Source: Caenorhabditis elegans
Taxonomy: Eukaryota > Nematoda > Chromadorea > Rhabditida > Rhabditidae
Reading direction: 5' to 3'
NCBI RefSeq assembly: GCF_000002985.6
Contig: NC_003283.11
Span: 19,531,501 to 19,595,500 of the forward strand
DNA: 64,000 nt
Shown here: in pieces, positions 22,501-34,005 of the stretch
Layout of the letters: the number at the start of each line of letters is the position of its first letter
Position numbering within the stretch: the first letter of the stretch is position 1
Notes under the pieces: generated by a model
What the model was told of the DNA's origin: nothing
What the model saw: only the letters and a program-made list of their open reading frames with translations
Database searches by the model: none
Position numbers and translations under genes: made by a program

Positions 22501-24347
22501 AAATAGCACAAAATTGAGCTTTTCAGGGTCTGAAAATTACCAATTTTCTGGAAAAAATTCAAAATTGGCTTGACATCTTACCCCGCAAGTCTTGTTCTCC
22601 AAGAAAATCACCGCAGAAGCTGAAAATGTTACAAGTGGGCGGAGCCAAACAGCATCTGCCTCCGCTGGGAAAATACACAGAAATAGCACGGCAACCAGGC
22701 AATATGCAACATCATTTTGGGGAATTTTCCACGTTTCTGGTTTAGAATCTTTCACAGGTTCCGTAGGTGCACATTTTTTCAGAAAAAGTGCCACAAATCC
22801 GGCGGAAAATTGCCATAACCTTAGCAGCATGTAATTGAAGGCAAAATTTGAATTGCTGAGTAAAAATCCCAACATTCCGAAAATCGAGATCCCGGAGACT
22901 AGTGCCAGCTTGCCACGTGGACTATTAGGCAGTCCAATTTGTAAGCCTATAAAGATTACAGGGACAAGCAGGTAGAATTGCATCTCAACGCCCAGGGACC
23001 AAGTATGGATGAAAGTGTTGATGGAGGTGCCGTCGGCGAGGTACTGAAAATGAAAAATTATGCTAAGTCTATGCATTTTTGAATTTAGAACATTAAAACA
23101 AAAATTTTTGGACCTCGCGGGGGTCGAACCCGTGACCTTCTGGGCGCAAAGAAAATCATGGAAAATCCCACTGCGCCATTCGGGACAAAATTTTTAAATT
23201 GCCAGAAATTAAGCTTTTCAAGGTTTTTACTGCATTTTTAACGTCATTTCCTATTAGAAAGTTGAAAACAAAAAAACTGGCACCAGCGGGGGTCGAACCC
23301 GTGGTCTTCCGGGTGCAAGGAAAATCCCACTGCGCCAAACGGCCCAAAATTTTTAAAATGTCGGAAATTAAGCTTTTCGAGGTTTTTAGTTCATTTTTAA
23401 CGTCATTTCCTTTGAGAAAGTTGAAAACAAAAAAAACTGGCACCAGCGGGGGTCGAACCCGTGACCTTGTGAGTGCAAAGAAAATAAAGGAAAATCCCAC
23501 TGCGCCATTCGTGCAAAAATTTCAAAAACGGACAAAAACGGCAAATTTTTTTTTTTCCATTTTTAATAAGAATTACCTGCTGAAAATAGTCATTCAAATC
23601 TTGGATCAGCAACTGATTAGTGACTAAAAATGTTGCAGCTAACGAATATCGCCGATTGACATCCCACCAAAACTCGCGGAGCCAAAAATGGGCGGAGACT
23701 AGGGTCACGACAATCGATAAATAGTAAAGTGGCAGGATTCGACGAAATCTGCGATAGTAGAATCCGAAAATTTGAGAAATTTTGGTAATTTTCACGTGGG
23801 TAAGGTTTCGAGCCATCAGGAAGCCGGAGATCACAAAGAATCTGAAAAAAAAATTTTGGTGCAGCCGACACTTTACAGGGGTTTTTACTGCGCTAAAGTC
23901 TCTTGAAACCTGACTGATCACGCAGCCGACACCTCACAGGTCCCTGTAGCAGCCGACACATCACTGGTCCTCCAAGCAGCCGACACCCGGCTGGCCAGTG
24001 GAGCAGCCGACCTCTCACAGGTTTCTCAAACAGTCGACGCCGAACTAGTCTCTAATGCTGCCGACCCTTCCCAGGCCCCTCAAGCAGCCGACACCTAACT
24101 AGTCCCTAAGGCAGCCGACACCTCCCTGGCCCCTCAAGCAGCCGACGCCGAACTAGTCTCCAAAGCAGCCGACACCTCACTGTTTCTTTGAGCAACTGGC
24201 GCCTCACAGTTCTCTTAAGCACCCGACACCTCACTGGACTTACATGTCAACTCCAAGGTAACCATTTGGAAAAACTGAAGGATATAAATGGTAAGTAAAC
24301 ACAAAAAGTATAGCCAATCCACGTAAGCATTGAATATCCGCACGCAT
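19547..24347 (-). CDS. Membrane O-acyltransferase (acyltransferase-3 + SGNH-like domain), OAC family
   Basis: Nine exons: 24347-24244, 23841-23577, 23043-22582, 22529-22409, 21892-21585, 21536-21416, 21239-21023, 19957-19768, 19714-19547; 651 aa, all phases agree. The start MRADIQCLRGLAI is preceded by an in-frame TGA. Typical AT3 motifs follow in order: RGLAILFVFTYHLYP with the membrane His, FPNGYLGVDIFFVISGFLM, YYRRFRRILPLYY, TWSLGVEMQFYLLVPV, then several membrane helices and SYVMYLVHWPV. The C-terminal third is SGNH-like: VGNSYVEN (block I Gly-Asn-Ser) and DNHIHLTGPA near the end. C. elegans has dozens of such oac genes, and NRF-6/NDG-4 relatives act in lipid or drug transport. This one would transfer acyl groups at a membrane; the substrate is unknown. 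It lacks an N-terminal NRF domain. The Asp lies four rather than three residues before the last His, so lumenal catalysis may be altered. Confidence 0.93.
20020..20960. repeat. Acyltransferase intron 7: ACTACAA/TTTGTAGT blocks in both orientations
   Basis: (TAGTTTG)n at about 20210-20250 and 20340-20410, (ACTACAA)n at about 20525-20620 and 20725-20800. Two tandem ~190-bp copies of a unit that starts GAATTTTGA(A/G)TT(C/T)TCGGGTTCTCG and contains TTTTAGTGGTTTTCCACCGAGGAAAC lie at 20440-20640 and 20633-20810. More TTTGTAGT runs occur in the neighbouring introns (21550-21580, 21918-21945, 22045-22095, 22205-22275, 22365-22400). Confidence 0.85.
21262..21412. mobile_element. Truncated copy of the CACGTGGTGTCAG palindromic element
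   Basis: Shares CACGTGG, TACGTAGATCTACAAAAAATGCGGGA, TTGACGTCACA and TTGTAGATCAAACCGTGATGGG with the element at 9201-9389, in the opposite order. The left end is shortened. It lies in acyltransferase intron 6. Confidence 0.7.
23111..23514 (-). repeat. Three tandem tRNA-derived SINE-like units (intron 2 of the acyltransferase gene)
   Basis: Copies at 23111-23184, 23281-23345 and 23441-23514, each in a ~165-bp unit that also repeats ATTAAGCTTTTCGAGGTTTTTA and TTTTTAACGTCATTTCC. On the minus strand they have an A-box-like TGGCGCAGTGGG and a B-box GGGTTCGACCCCC, as in family 1 (no GGTAGAGG). Loss of the tRNA fold in the middle and the TTTTCC insert argue against functional tRNAs. Confidence 0.85.
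23860..24236. repeat. 27-bp GCAGCCGACACCTCAC minisatellite filling acyltransferase intron 1
   Basis: About fourteen units starting GCAGCCGACACCTCACTGG, mostly 27 bp apart (for example 23949, 23976, 24003, 24086, 24113, 24140). It occupies nearly the whole intron between 24243 and 23842. The same family is found at 4095-4220. Units abut one another without spacers, so this is not a CRISPR-like array. Confidence 0.9.
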
Positions 24348-25058
24348 TTTGATTCAGGAAGCTTTGAATTTTCTCCGAAAAAATTTTTGTGATGGGCGGT
24401 AAGATATTGGTCGATCATCATCATATTGTGTTTTCTGCTTTGAAACAGAAACATCTCCTAGAGAATTTTAGCGGGGAAAATTATCTCCCGATCTTTTTCT
24501 CGCAGGTTTCGGTGAAGCTAATGGACAGCTGAAGAGGTGGAAAAGTGGATAGAGTGTACTTTGGTGGATTAGAAAAATTGAGGGGAAAATGTGTAAAAAA
24601 TTGTCTAAAAAAAGAGCATAGGGCTGCGAAATAAATGTCGAAAAAATTCTTTAATAAAAAAATTTTTTTTTTGAAATCAACAAAAAATCTAACTTTTCCA
24701 ATAACTCGAAAAACATTTTTTTCCAATTTTTTTGAAAACCAACTCTCTAAAACATACTTTTTCGTCCAAAATGTCACAATATTTCCCAAATATTTAATTC
24801 GATCGGCAAATTTATCTGATCATATGCTGTTTAACCAGGTTTTTCCCAACACGTGAAAATCGTTTGAAAAACCGGAACGCTCCCCACGCGCGCGGCGGAT
24901 AAACTAGACACTTCCTACATAGAGTGACGTTTCCAATTTTTGTAGGAATACAGAATCCAGGGGGAAAATTTCTCGGAAATATGTGTTTATTGTGTCAAAA
25001 CAACAGAAAATATGATAACCACCCCGAAAATTTTGAAAATCTAGAATTTTAAAAGTTT

Positions 25059-25601
25059 GGGCCAAGTGGCGCAGTGGGATTTTGGCTTTGGCTCGGCTCA
25101 GAAGGTCACAGGTTCGAACCCCCGTGGTGGTCAAAATTGTTTGCTTTTATGCTTTTTCTGAAAAATAACTTTTAAAATACGAAAATTAGATCGAAAGCTG
25201 AAAATTGTTATTTTTAAAATTTTGAGCCAAATGGCGCAGTGGTATTTTGGCTTGACTCAGAAGGTCACAGGTTCGAACCCCAGTGGTGGTCAGAATTTTT
25301 TATTTCAACCATTTAGTTTAGAGTTTAGTCTTAGAAGAGAGACACTAACTCAAAATACCTATTTCAGGCGTTTTTCGAAAATTTTCAGATTTTTTTGAAA
25401 ATTTTTTTTCATCATTTTTGTTGAACAATCCAAAACGTCGCAAATTCGATGTTTTTTGTTTTTGTTTTTTGAAACTACTATTTCTGTGCAATTCTGGTTT
25501 AAAACCCTAATTTTTAGACGAGTTTTAAATTTTGGTCGAATGGCGCAGTGGAATTTTGGCTCGGCACAGAAGGTCGCAGGTTTGAACCCCCGCCCTGGTC
25601 A
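25059..25601 (+). repeat. Three family-1 SINE-like copies
   Basis: 25059-25133, 25224-25292 and 25534-25601, all plus. Each has TGGCGCAGTGG (A-box type), a TTTTGGCT middle, GAAGGTCACAGGTTCGAACCCCxG (B box) and ends in GGTCA. Confidence 0.85.
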
Positions 25602-25671
25602 ATAATTTTTTCTTCGTTTTAATTGTTAAAAAAATACTTCTAACTTTTTTCATAACCAAAAACCTAATTTC

Positions 25672-25881
25672 CTATAGGTTTTCTACCCAAAAACCTTCAA
25701 AATCTTCCAAAACACAACAAAAAACTAATTTCGAATTCTGCACCTCTTCAAACGTCAATTGTTGTTTCAAATCGAGCCATTCAACCGCACAATTTCCTGC
25801 TTTGAAATTCCACAACAGCAGCAGCTTCTCCTCTTCTAGAAAATATAAGAAAATTGGGAGAAAAAATCTAAAATTCAGCAT
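25672..25881 (-). CDS. Possible small secreted protein, 69 aa (uncertain)
   Basis: ATG at 25881 in AAACAATG context, hydrophobic start MLNFRFFLPIFLYFL like a signal peptide, then NCAVEWLDLKQQLTFEEVQNSK with plausible nematode codons, stop TAG. It lies about 1.3 kb upstream of the acyltransferase start on the same strand and could be a remnant or an unlinked first exon. No homology is recognised. Confidence 0.25.
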   Translation of the reverse strand: MLNFRFFLPIFLYFLEEEKLLLLWNFKAGNCAVEWLDLKQQLTFEEVQNSKLVFCCVLEDFEGFWVENL

Positions 25882-26139
25882 TGTTTGTACTCTGCAATCT
25901 GATACCTAATTATTTTTGGTTTTCTGAGTAAACATCGACGAGTTTCTGCTACTTATTTTCTAGTTTGGAGTAAGATACAGGTAGGATTTTGTAAAATGAA
26001 TTTTGAAAAAATTGAAAAAAAACATTTTTGAATTATTTTCCAAAATTGTTTTTCGAAAATGTTTTGCAGAACCTCAACAAATCCTAGGAATTTATTAAAA
26101 ATTGGCTTGAAATTAGTTTGCAGTGTTACAAAAATTGTT

Positions 26140-28702
26140 GGCCCTAGCCGGGATCGAACCCCTGACCTTCTGCGTCATAGCCGAACCTCTACCCAACTGA
26201 GCCACTGCGTCGCAACTTTTATTTTGAGAAAATTAGGTGTACGGTAGTGGTTTTTAGGACAAAATTTCACGGGGAATCCGAAAATCGTATCAATTTTCAA
26301 TTTTGAATTGATTTTATTTTAGAAAAGTAGTTTCTATGGAATTTGTTTGTTTAAAAAACTCTCCAAAAGTGCATAAATCTAAAATAAGAGACTCAATAAC
26401 CTCTCAAAATACCATAAAGTACTTGCCAAATGGAAACAAAAATCATTGACCACAGTGGGGATTGAACCCCAGACCTCCGAAACCAAAGCCAAACCTCTAC
26501 CCAACTGAGCCATCGCGACCCATTTTTCTAAATTGCGAAAAAATTTGAGCCCGGAGGCTCAAATTTTCCGAATTTTTTTTAGATAAATGAACAATTTTAA
26601 TAGTTTGTTACTCGGTTTCTCGTGACTTTTCTATTGTTTTTCTCCCCAATTTTCCGGTGTAAAAAAAACAATGAAACGCATATGTTTCGGGTGGGGTATA
26701 AAAAATAAAACTCTAGTAATAAAATAACGCATGTCTGGGAAAATTTCTGTGTTTTGATTCGAAATCACTTTTAATTTCGATTTGATCGAGGAATTTCTGG
26801 ATTTTTTTCCAAATTTTTTTTTTCAAATTTTTAGATTTTGATGTCCCCAGTGGCAATTTGAATATTTTCCCAAATAACCAAACATCTCTCTGAGCCAAAT
26901 AGTGTAATAATAAGAATTGGTGCATTTTTCCGCGAATCTGACAAGATGAGCTGTTGCGAAAAACAAAAGATGTGTACATTTGGGATATTTATGATAATGA
27001 GAATTTGTCTGATATTCTCTATTACTTTTAGCTCCACGAGCTGTAAAATTTCAGATTTTTGGTAAAATTTTGAGCCGAAAAATGTTAATTTTCAAAAAAA
27101 AAATCCGAAATTTTTTTCCAGTTTTTTGATTTTTTTTTCCAAATTTCTCAAGTCTTATCTTTTTTTTTTTGTTACTACTTTTTGCACCTCTGATCTTAGG
27201 ATTTAGTACATTTGGGCTTGGCGGACCCAAAAGCTCATAAAATGTGTCAGTCATATTGGCACTTCACGGTGAAGAAACACCAATTGTCTCCTTACACATT
27301 TTCATTTCTTTTGCTCTTTTTTTTGTTCTGCAAGCAATTGGTCACTGATTTTGATGTATTTTTAAACCCCTGCAGTTTCTTCATCAATACACAACTTTTT
27401 AGAGAAAAAGTTAAATTTTCGGAAAAAAATTTTTTTTTTGAAAATTTTCCACTTTTTGTTCATAAAAAATATTTAAAATTGTCTAAATATTGTTTAAAAA
27501 TATTATAAAGTATCTGCAAAAATTAATTTGGTTCACCGGGGGTCGAACCCCTGACCTTCTGCGTCATAGCCGAACCTCTACCCAACTGAGCCACTGTTAC
27601 CCGTTTTTTCAAGTTCGTATCTAATAAGCGGAAAAGCAGTTTTCCGTACCCAAATTTTACGTAGATCACGAATTTTGCACTTATTTTCAGCTTTAGTCAA
27701 TCTAAAAGAAGTTATCGCTCCGTTTTCCCCAAAGAAAATACTGAAAACTTCTCAGAACTCAAACAAATGTTTTCATACCATATTTTCTCATTAATCGTAT
27801 GAATTTTCAAGCCTGAAAAGTGTACATCAACTCTTTTCCCCTCCCGGGGGACTTTAAATGTTTGAGCTCGTAAATTGGTGATAAAATCGGTTTTCCTGAA
27901 GCTTCTCGTCATTTTTCTCTCACTTTTTTGTGTTTTTTGAGCTTATTTCTCAAGCTTCATCAAACTTCCACCACGTGTTGATATGTGTCACGTCATCATG
28001 AGTTCTAGGCGGAGAAAGGTATTTAAAAAAAGAATATTGAAATTTTCGATCAAAAAATATTTTTTATTTATTTTAAATTTTTAGAAACTTATTAGAACTA
28101 GAATAACTAGCCCAGGTAAAGCATGAAAAAAAAATTTTGTCCCCACCGGGATCGAACCCTTGACCTTCAGCTCCGTAACCATCCCTCTACCCGACTGAGC
28201 CACCGAGCCCCCATTTGAAAAATTGAATTGCACATGTCTCCGGAATGAAATTTTGAGATAAAGCTGATTTTCAATAAAATTTCACCTGAAAATTTCATTT
28301 AAGCGAGTTATGATCAGTTTCAAATGAACTTGACCTCATGGTGCATCGACTTGTGAAAAATTGTTTTATTTTCGTTTTAAGTGTTTGTCAATTTTTTATT
28401 TTTGACACTTTCTCTTGAAAAAAACACAAAAACATATCCATTTTCATGTCATTTTCATGGTTCGATGCCCCTTGTTTTGCACTATTTAAGCACCAAACTT
28501 CTAGCTAAATTCTCATTTTTCTTTGCTCCAACGAGTTTCTAGCTAGAAATTATGTTGAAATTCGGTTTCTATGTAAAATTTTGATTCTGAAAAACTTAAA
28601 TTCCGGTGGTTTAGGCGATATTTTGAAAAGTGAAGAAGTGGCGCAACTGGGTAGAGTTGTGAGTTGGGGAAATGGGTCACGGGTTCGAACCCTGGTGTGG
28701 TC
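26140..28702. repeat. Five family-2 SINE-like copies
   Basis: About 26140-26213, 26446-26521, 27533-27602 and 28139-28211 on the minus strand, and 28628-28702 on the plus. Consensus on the sense strand: TGGCTCAGTTGGGTAGAGG (A box), a TTGGCTATGGCGCAGAAGGTC middle and GGGTTCGAACCCC (B box). The last copy is diverged. Confidence 0.8.
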
Positions 28703-29562
28703 AGTATTTTTTTTTTCGTTGCGACGGTTCAGTTAAACTGGTAGTTTTTAGGTTGTCCAAGTTTTTTGAGAAAAAAATAGCAAAAAAAATTCTTAAAAAA
28801 AATTTTTTTTTTTCGAAAATTTCCAAAACTCACAATAACATTTATTCTTGCTCTAAATTCATTTATTTTATAGTTTTCAGTATCCGAGAGCCAGCGAAAA
28901 AAATGAATTGCTCGAAAATTCTGAACCCCTCTTCTTTTTCTTCCCGCCGGCACATCCCTTCCCCTCCTATTCACATATCCATTTCCTATTCTTCTTGAAT
29001 TTCCTTCATTTGGGCGGTGCTGCTTTTCGTATTCTTAACACCCACCAGAATAGCTTCTTACGCAATTTTTTGGGATTTTTTGGGGAAAATAATTTTTTGA
29101 AAACAATTTTTTTTTGAAATTTTTTTTTCGAAATTTTTTTCCAAAAAATTTTATTTTCGAATTTTTTATTTTTTTTACCGGATAGTATTGTTTTCAACAA
29201 CTTTTCACCTCCTTCACCTGTTTTCCAACAAAAAAAAAATGAAATCACCTGCCTATTTTTGGCAAAAACCAATTAGTTGCTCAACTAAGTCTCTAGGTCA
29301 AATATTAAAGCTTTGATCCAATTAAAAACTACACCATTGACCACAGAGCAAATTGCACATTCTAATTTTTGACACTGGTTTGGCAGGTGTTAAGAGAAAA
29401 GTGTGGTCTATTACTTTTTTGCAAAAAACTACTTTTTTTGCAAGATTTTTTGCAAGATTATTTTGTTCAAATATGCATAGTTAATATTTAAAAAAAACCG
29501 AAAACAAAAGAATTTGACATTTTCTATCGAAAAATCGAAAATTTTGGGTTTTTTCGAAAATG

Positions 29563-30253
29563 TGTCCAAATGGCGCAGTGGGATTTTCTTTGGACCCAGA
29601 AGGTCGCAGGTTCGACCCCCAGCTAGGTCAAAATTTTTTGTTTTGCATATATAGCTGGAAAACTATATTTGAAACCAAATGCCAGTTTGAAAAACTAGAA
29701 GTTTTGAATGTTTTCAGAAAAATTCGAGAAAAAACTAAAAATCGACATTTTTCATACCTCGACCCAATTGTTATAACCAAAATTGATGTAATTTTGAAAA
29801 AAAAAAACGTCGAAAATTGCTATTTGCAGCTAATTTTATCTTGAAATCTGATTTTCTGCATTTTTCGAAAATTTGGGCCAAGTGGCGCAGTGGGATTTTC
29901 CTTTTGACCCAGAAGGTCACATGTTCGAGCCCCCGCTTCGGTCAATTATTTTTGTTTTGTTATTTATGATTGAAAACTACATTTAAAACTAAAAAAAAAC
30001 AAAAAAGAACAAAATTAAAAAATTTTCAAAAAGAAAATTTTAAAATTTTCTCCGAATTATTTTTTTGAAAAATCCTAAATTTTAAAGTCTACTAAAATAA
30101 ATAATTCGCTCATATTTTGTTCGAAATCATTTTTCATACTCAAATACCATTTCAAAATCCTATTTTCTACCATTTTCCGAAAAATGTCCGAATGGCGCAG
30201 TGGGATTTTCCTTGTGTGCTGAAGGCCACAGGTTCGAGCCCCCGATGTGGTCA
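29563..30253 (+). repeat. Three family-1 SINE-like copies
   Basis: 29563-29631, 29876-29944 and 30185-30253, spaced 313 and 309 bp apart, each preceded by a TTTTCGAAAA stretch. TGGCGCAGTGGGATTTTC and GGTTCGAGCCCCC are conserved. The even spacing suggests tandem duplication of a ~310-bp unit. Confidence 0.85.
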
Positions 30254-30431
30254 ATTATTTTTTCCAGGTGTAATTGTTCTTATAACATGCTTTAAATTAA
30301 TTCTGCATTCTAGGAAAACATTTTCGGTAAAAATTTATCAAAACATTGGATCATGGTGCATCGAAAAAAAGGGTGAAAAAAAATTTTTTCAAAATTTTTT
30401 TTTACAAAAACGCAAAAATGTCTCAAACATC

Positions 30432-30550
30432 ATGTGCAAAATTTCTTTGTTAACTAAAAGCTGTCTGAACACAAAAAAAGAGCCCAGATGCTCTGAAAAA
30501 GAGTTGGAGGCGAAAAAGAAGCTCGAGAAAATTGAGACAAACTTAATTGA
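30432..30550 (+). CDS. Candidate extra 5' exon of the plus-strand gene
   Basis: ATG 30432 opens MCKISLLTKSCLNTKK, then a charged segment KELEAKKKLEKIETNLI that ends at a good GA|GTAAGT donor (30551). The left-over phase (2 nt) fits the shared acceptor at 51250. Supported by codon pattern, donor and phase only; 20 kb from its would-be partner. Confidence 0.3.
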
Positions 30551-30938
30551 GTAAGTACACCGAATTGGTCATCCAACTTTTTTTCTACGCTCTTTCGTTT
30601 ACTTTTTTCAATTTTCCTTCATTATTTTAACTTTCTTTTGTCGAGATCGGACTTTTTATTTTTAACTTTTTGAAGTTTTTTTAGAGCTTAAGCATAATTT
30701 TTTTGCATATTTTTTAGAAGTTTTAAGTTTTGAATTAGTTAAAAACTTGAAAATCTTGTAAAAGTACATATTAAACTTTAAAAAAATTAATTAAATGGTA
30801 AAAAAAATTATTTGAAATGTTTAAGTTCTGGAAATTTTTTTTGAAATTTAGAAAAAAAAAATTTCATGTTTTACTCTTTTTTACTTTTCCATATAACTTT
30901 CCACTCAAAATATTCTTTGACTGGTCTGAAAAAATCTT

Positions 30939-31497
30939 TGACCACAGCTGGGGTTCAAACCTGTGACCTTCTGACTGGCACCCAAGGAAAATCCCACTGC
31001 GCCATTCGAGCATTTTTCAAAAACCGCTCAAAACTAGATTTTCAATGGCAAAATGGTTTTAAAGAGTGTTTTAATATCAGAAGTAAGAAGTAAAAAAGTT
31101 TTAACCCATAGCGGGGGTCGAACCTGTGACCTTCCTTCTGACTAGCACTCACGGAAAATTCCACTGCGCCATTCGGACAATAGTTAGAAAATTTGAGAAA
31201 ATTACTATTTCGAGATGGAATTAGACAGTTAATGCACATTTCAACAATATTTTTGTGAAAATTTAAAAGTTGTAAGCCAAAAAAAACCACCGAGCAAATT
31301 TCATTGTCGATTTCCCGATTTTCAAAGTTTTTTTTTTCAAAAATTCTTGTATTTCAGAGTTTTTGTAGTTGTTCTCATAGTTGCATTCTTCTTTTCCAGC
31401 ACATCACACAAAACAAAAATAATTTGCCCTAGCTGGGGTTCGAACCTGTGACCTTCTGAGTGCCACCCAAGAAAAATCCCACTGCGCCATTCGGACA
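30939..31497 (-). repeat. Three family-1 SINE-like copies, minus strand
   Basis: About 30939-31012, 31105-31180 and 31424-31497. Inverted relative to the neighbours on both sides (29.56-30.25 and 32.05-33.51 kb). Confidence 0.85.
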
Positions 31498-32045
31498 TTT
31501 TTTTAAATACTTGAAATTTTTCATTTTTATAGCTTAAATAGGAGCTTAAATGGGAATTTAACTCACTTTTCAATATTTTTGTGGGAAAAATTGACGTTTT
31601 TCCAAACAAAAAAAAGTCAAGTTGATCCCAAAAATTTCCAATTTCTTTTTTTTCAAAAAAAATTGTTTTGTCTCATCATGTCATCTTTTTTCTTCTTTCC
31701 CAACACAATTGATGTCATTAGAGAAATTACGGGGCGAAATGAAACTTTTTCTCCTTCCCCGCCCGGAATTAAACTTGTGACCTATCCCCCCGTCGATGCA
31801 CCATGAGCCCCCAAGTTTTACATCCAGATGGGAAATCCTATGAATCATCTCTTAGATGTATTCTATCAAATTTTTAGGTTATTGATTTGTAGAGAAAAAA
31901 TTGGAAAATTTTCCTAAAATTTCTTTTTTCGAAATTTTGAAAAAAATGCAAATTCGATCTCCAAATCCTTTAAAAATTGAACTTTGAGCATTTAAAAAAG
32001 GAGATAACTTTGAATTATACAATTTTCGTCAATTTCCAAAAAAAT

Positions 32046-33510
32046 GTCCAAATGGCGCAGTGGGATTTTCCTTGTACCCAGAAGGTCACGTGTTCGCACC
32101 CCAGCTAGGGTCGAAATTTTTTGTTTTCTGTGACATGCTAGAAAAATAATTTTGAGTCTTAGCTAATGTTTTAGAAATCGACAGATTCAAATTTTTCACT
32201 CAAAAAGTCGAAAAAATACTGAAAAGTGATTTTACTTTTCTCGGCAAAATAAGTGTTTTCCTTCAAATTGTCTCTCAAAATTCAAATTTTTAACACAATT
32301 TCATCTTAAAATCCTGTTTTTCTTTAATTTTCAAAAAATGCCCAGATGGCGCAGTGGGATTTTCCTTGTACCCAGAAGGTCACTGGTTCGAACCCCAGCT
32401 AGGGTCAAAAATGTTTATTTGCAATTTTTGATAAGTCAATGCTTATGAAACTGTGAAGTTGAGAAGTGTCAAGCAAAAAATCCCATTTTTTCGCTAACCT
32501 ATTTTTTTCCAAACTTTCAACACTTTTCGGGATTTCCAGTTGAATAATATGAAAATTGTGTACTTTTTTAGGCTAATCTTTGATATTTTAATAACAATCC
32601 GGTACAAACTAAGAGTAAAATGATTCACGAGAACAAAATTTTGGAGTTTCCCACAAATTTTTCTTTCTGATTAGATTTTGGACGGGTAAACTCAATATTT
32701 TCTCCGGCAGCAGCGGGGTACCTACGTACTACATTATGACATACATTTTTTGAGAATTTTTGATAAATTCTAGTTGTCTGGTGTGGTTTTAGTAGTTTTA
32801 ACTGAACGTGGTGTCAATTTTAGAATTTTATAATAAAATTAAATTTTTTAAAATTTTTTAAGAATTTAATTTTTAATGTTAAAATTTCAAAAAAAATCGT
32901 TCGAAAAACATTCAAAAGTTATGAAAACTTGAAATGTCATCAAAAATATAAAAAAATTGAATTTTTGAGAAAATGTCCGAATGGCGCAGTGGGATTTTCC
33001 ATGTGCACTGAAGGCCACAGGTTCGACCCCAAGCTAGGGTCAATAATTTTTGTTTTATGTTATATGTCGAAAAATGTGGGTAAAAGTGTAATACACAGAG
33101 AGAACTTAACAATTTTAAAATTTTCCGAGAAAAGTTTGAGAAAAAAACTGAAAATCAGGATTTGTGACTGCTCACCGTAATTTTTAGCGTCAAACTTTTG
33201 AAAAACTTGTTTAAAACAACTTTTCAAACATTACTACCCACTTGAAAAAAACATTTTCAGCAATTTTCAATTATGGGCCCAATGGCGCAGTGGGATTTTC
33301 CTTGCACCCAAAAGGTCACAGGTTCAAACCCCAGCTAGGGTCATATTTTTTTGTTTTTTTGTGAAATGCTAGAAAATCACATGAAAGTAGAAAATTTAGT
33401 TCAGAAACTTGAAAACCCCAAAATTTTCATATTTTGGACCGAATGGCGCAGTGGGATTTTTCGTGTGTGTCAGTCAGAAGGTCACGGGTTCAGACCCCCG
33501 CCAGTGGCAA
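32046..33510 (+). repeat. Five family-1 SINE-like copies
   Basis: 32046-32115, 32339-32407, 32974-33042, 33273-33343 and 33437-33510. Spacing is near 300 bp for two of the pairs. All keep TGGCGCAGTGGGATTTTxC and a B box such as GGTTCGAACCCCAGCTAGGG. Confidence 0.85.
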
Positions 33511-33887
33511 TTTTTTAAAATATATTTTTAAGTATTTTGTTTAGTGCAAGTACTACTAAACTAGTATTTTTCTAAAAAAAAAAACACCAAAAATCTCTAC
33601 TAAAGTTATTTTCCCACCAGTTTTTTCATTCACTTTTTTCCCCTTTCACCTGACTTTTTCAAGCGAGTAATTGAGAAATAAGGGAAAAAGATAACTGAAT
33701 CTGATATTTTGATTCTGAATCACGCGTTGTTTGTGAATATATATAAAAATTGAGTTTTTGTTCTGTTCTGGATAAAAAACTAGGAGGGAAATGCTTTTTG
33801 CTTCCAAATTATCCAAGCTTTTTCTGTTTAAGCTCAAAAACCTCCTCTCAAAACTCGATTTCCCCTAATTTTCTTGAAATTTTTCAG

Positions 33888-34005
33888 TTAATGCGAGTTC
33901 GAGCTTCATCCTACTGTCAGATGGATGATCGGATTCCGTTCCTCACGCCACAGCTGAACAGCCACTCGCACAGCAGATTGTCAGCGGAAACCGAGGCGAC
34001 TAGCG
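33888..34005 (+). CDS. Alternative 5' coding exon 1 (MRVRASSYCQ…)
   Basis: Acceptor TTTTTCAG|TTAATG, ATG at 33891, reading MRVRASSYCQMDDRIPFLTP and on to SRLSAETEATS, donor G|GTGAGT, one base left over. That phase joins the exon at 45024 (giving …EATSGNTLSSS). The acceptor means it is either trans-spliced or has an upstream non-coding exon. The nested element at 34158 starts only 150 bp downstream. Confidence 0.65.

Larger units (their letters stand above)
24348..33887. other. 9.5-kb interval between divergent genes, SINE-rich
   Basis: This is the shared upstream region of the minus-strand acyltransferase gene and the plus-strand multi-promoter gene. It holds about nineteen SINE-like copies (listed separately), scattered GATGCACCATG/CATGGTGCATCGA motifs (28339, 30352, 31795) and two low-confidence coding pieces at 25881-25672 and 30432-30550. 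Otherwise I see only AT-rich sequence. Confidence 0.6.

Noticed and set aside
23860..24236. CRISPR-like regular repeat array
   Set aside because: Eukaryotic intron; units abut one another with no unique spacers and no cas genes.
27712..27912. Minus-strand 66-aa ORF (MTRSFRKTDF…)
   Set aside because: Some coding-like codons at the start but no splice partners, family or clear promoter; lies between SINE copies.
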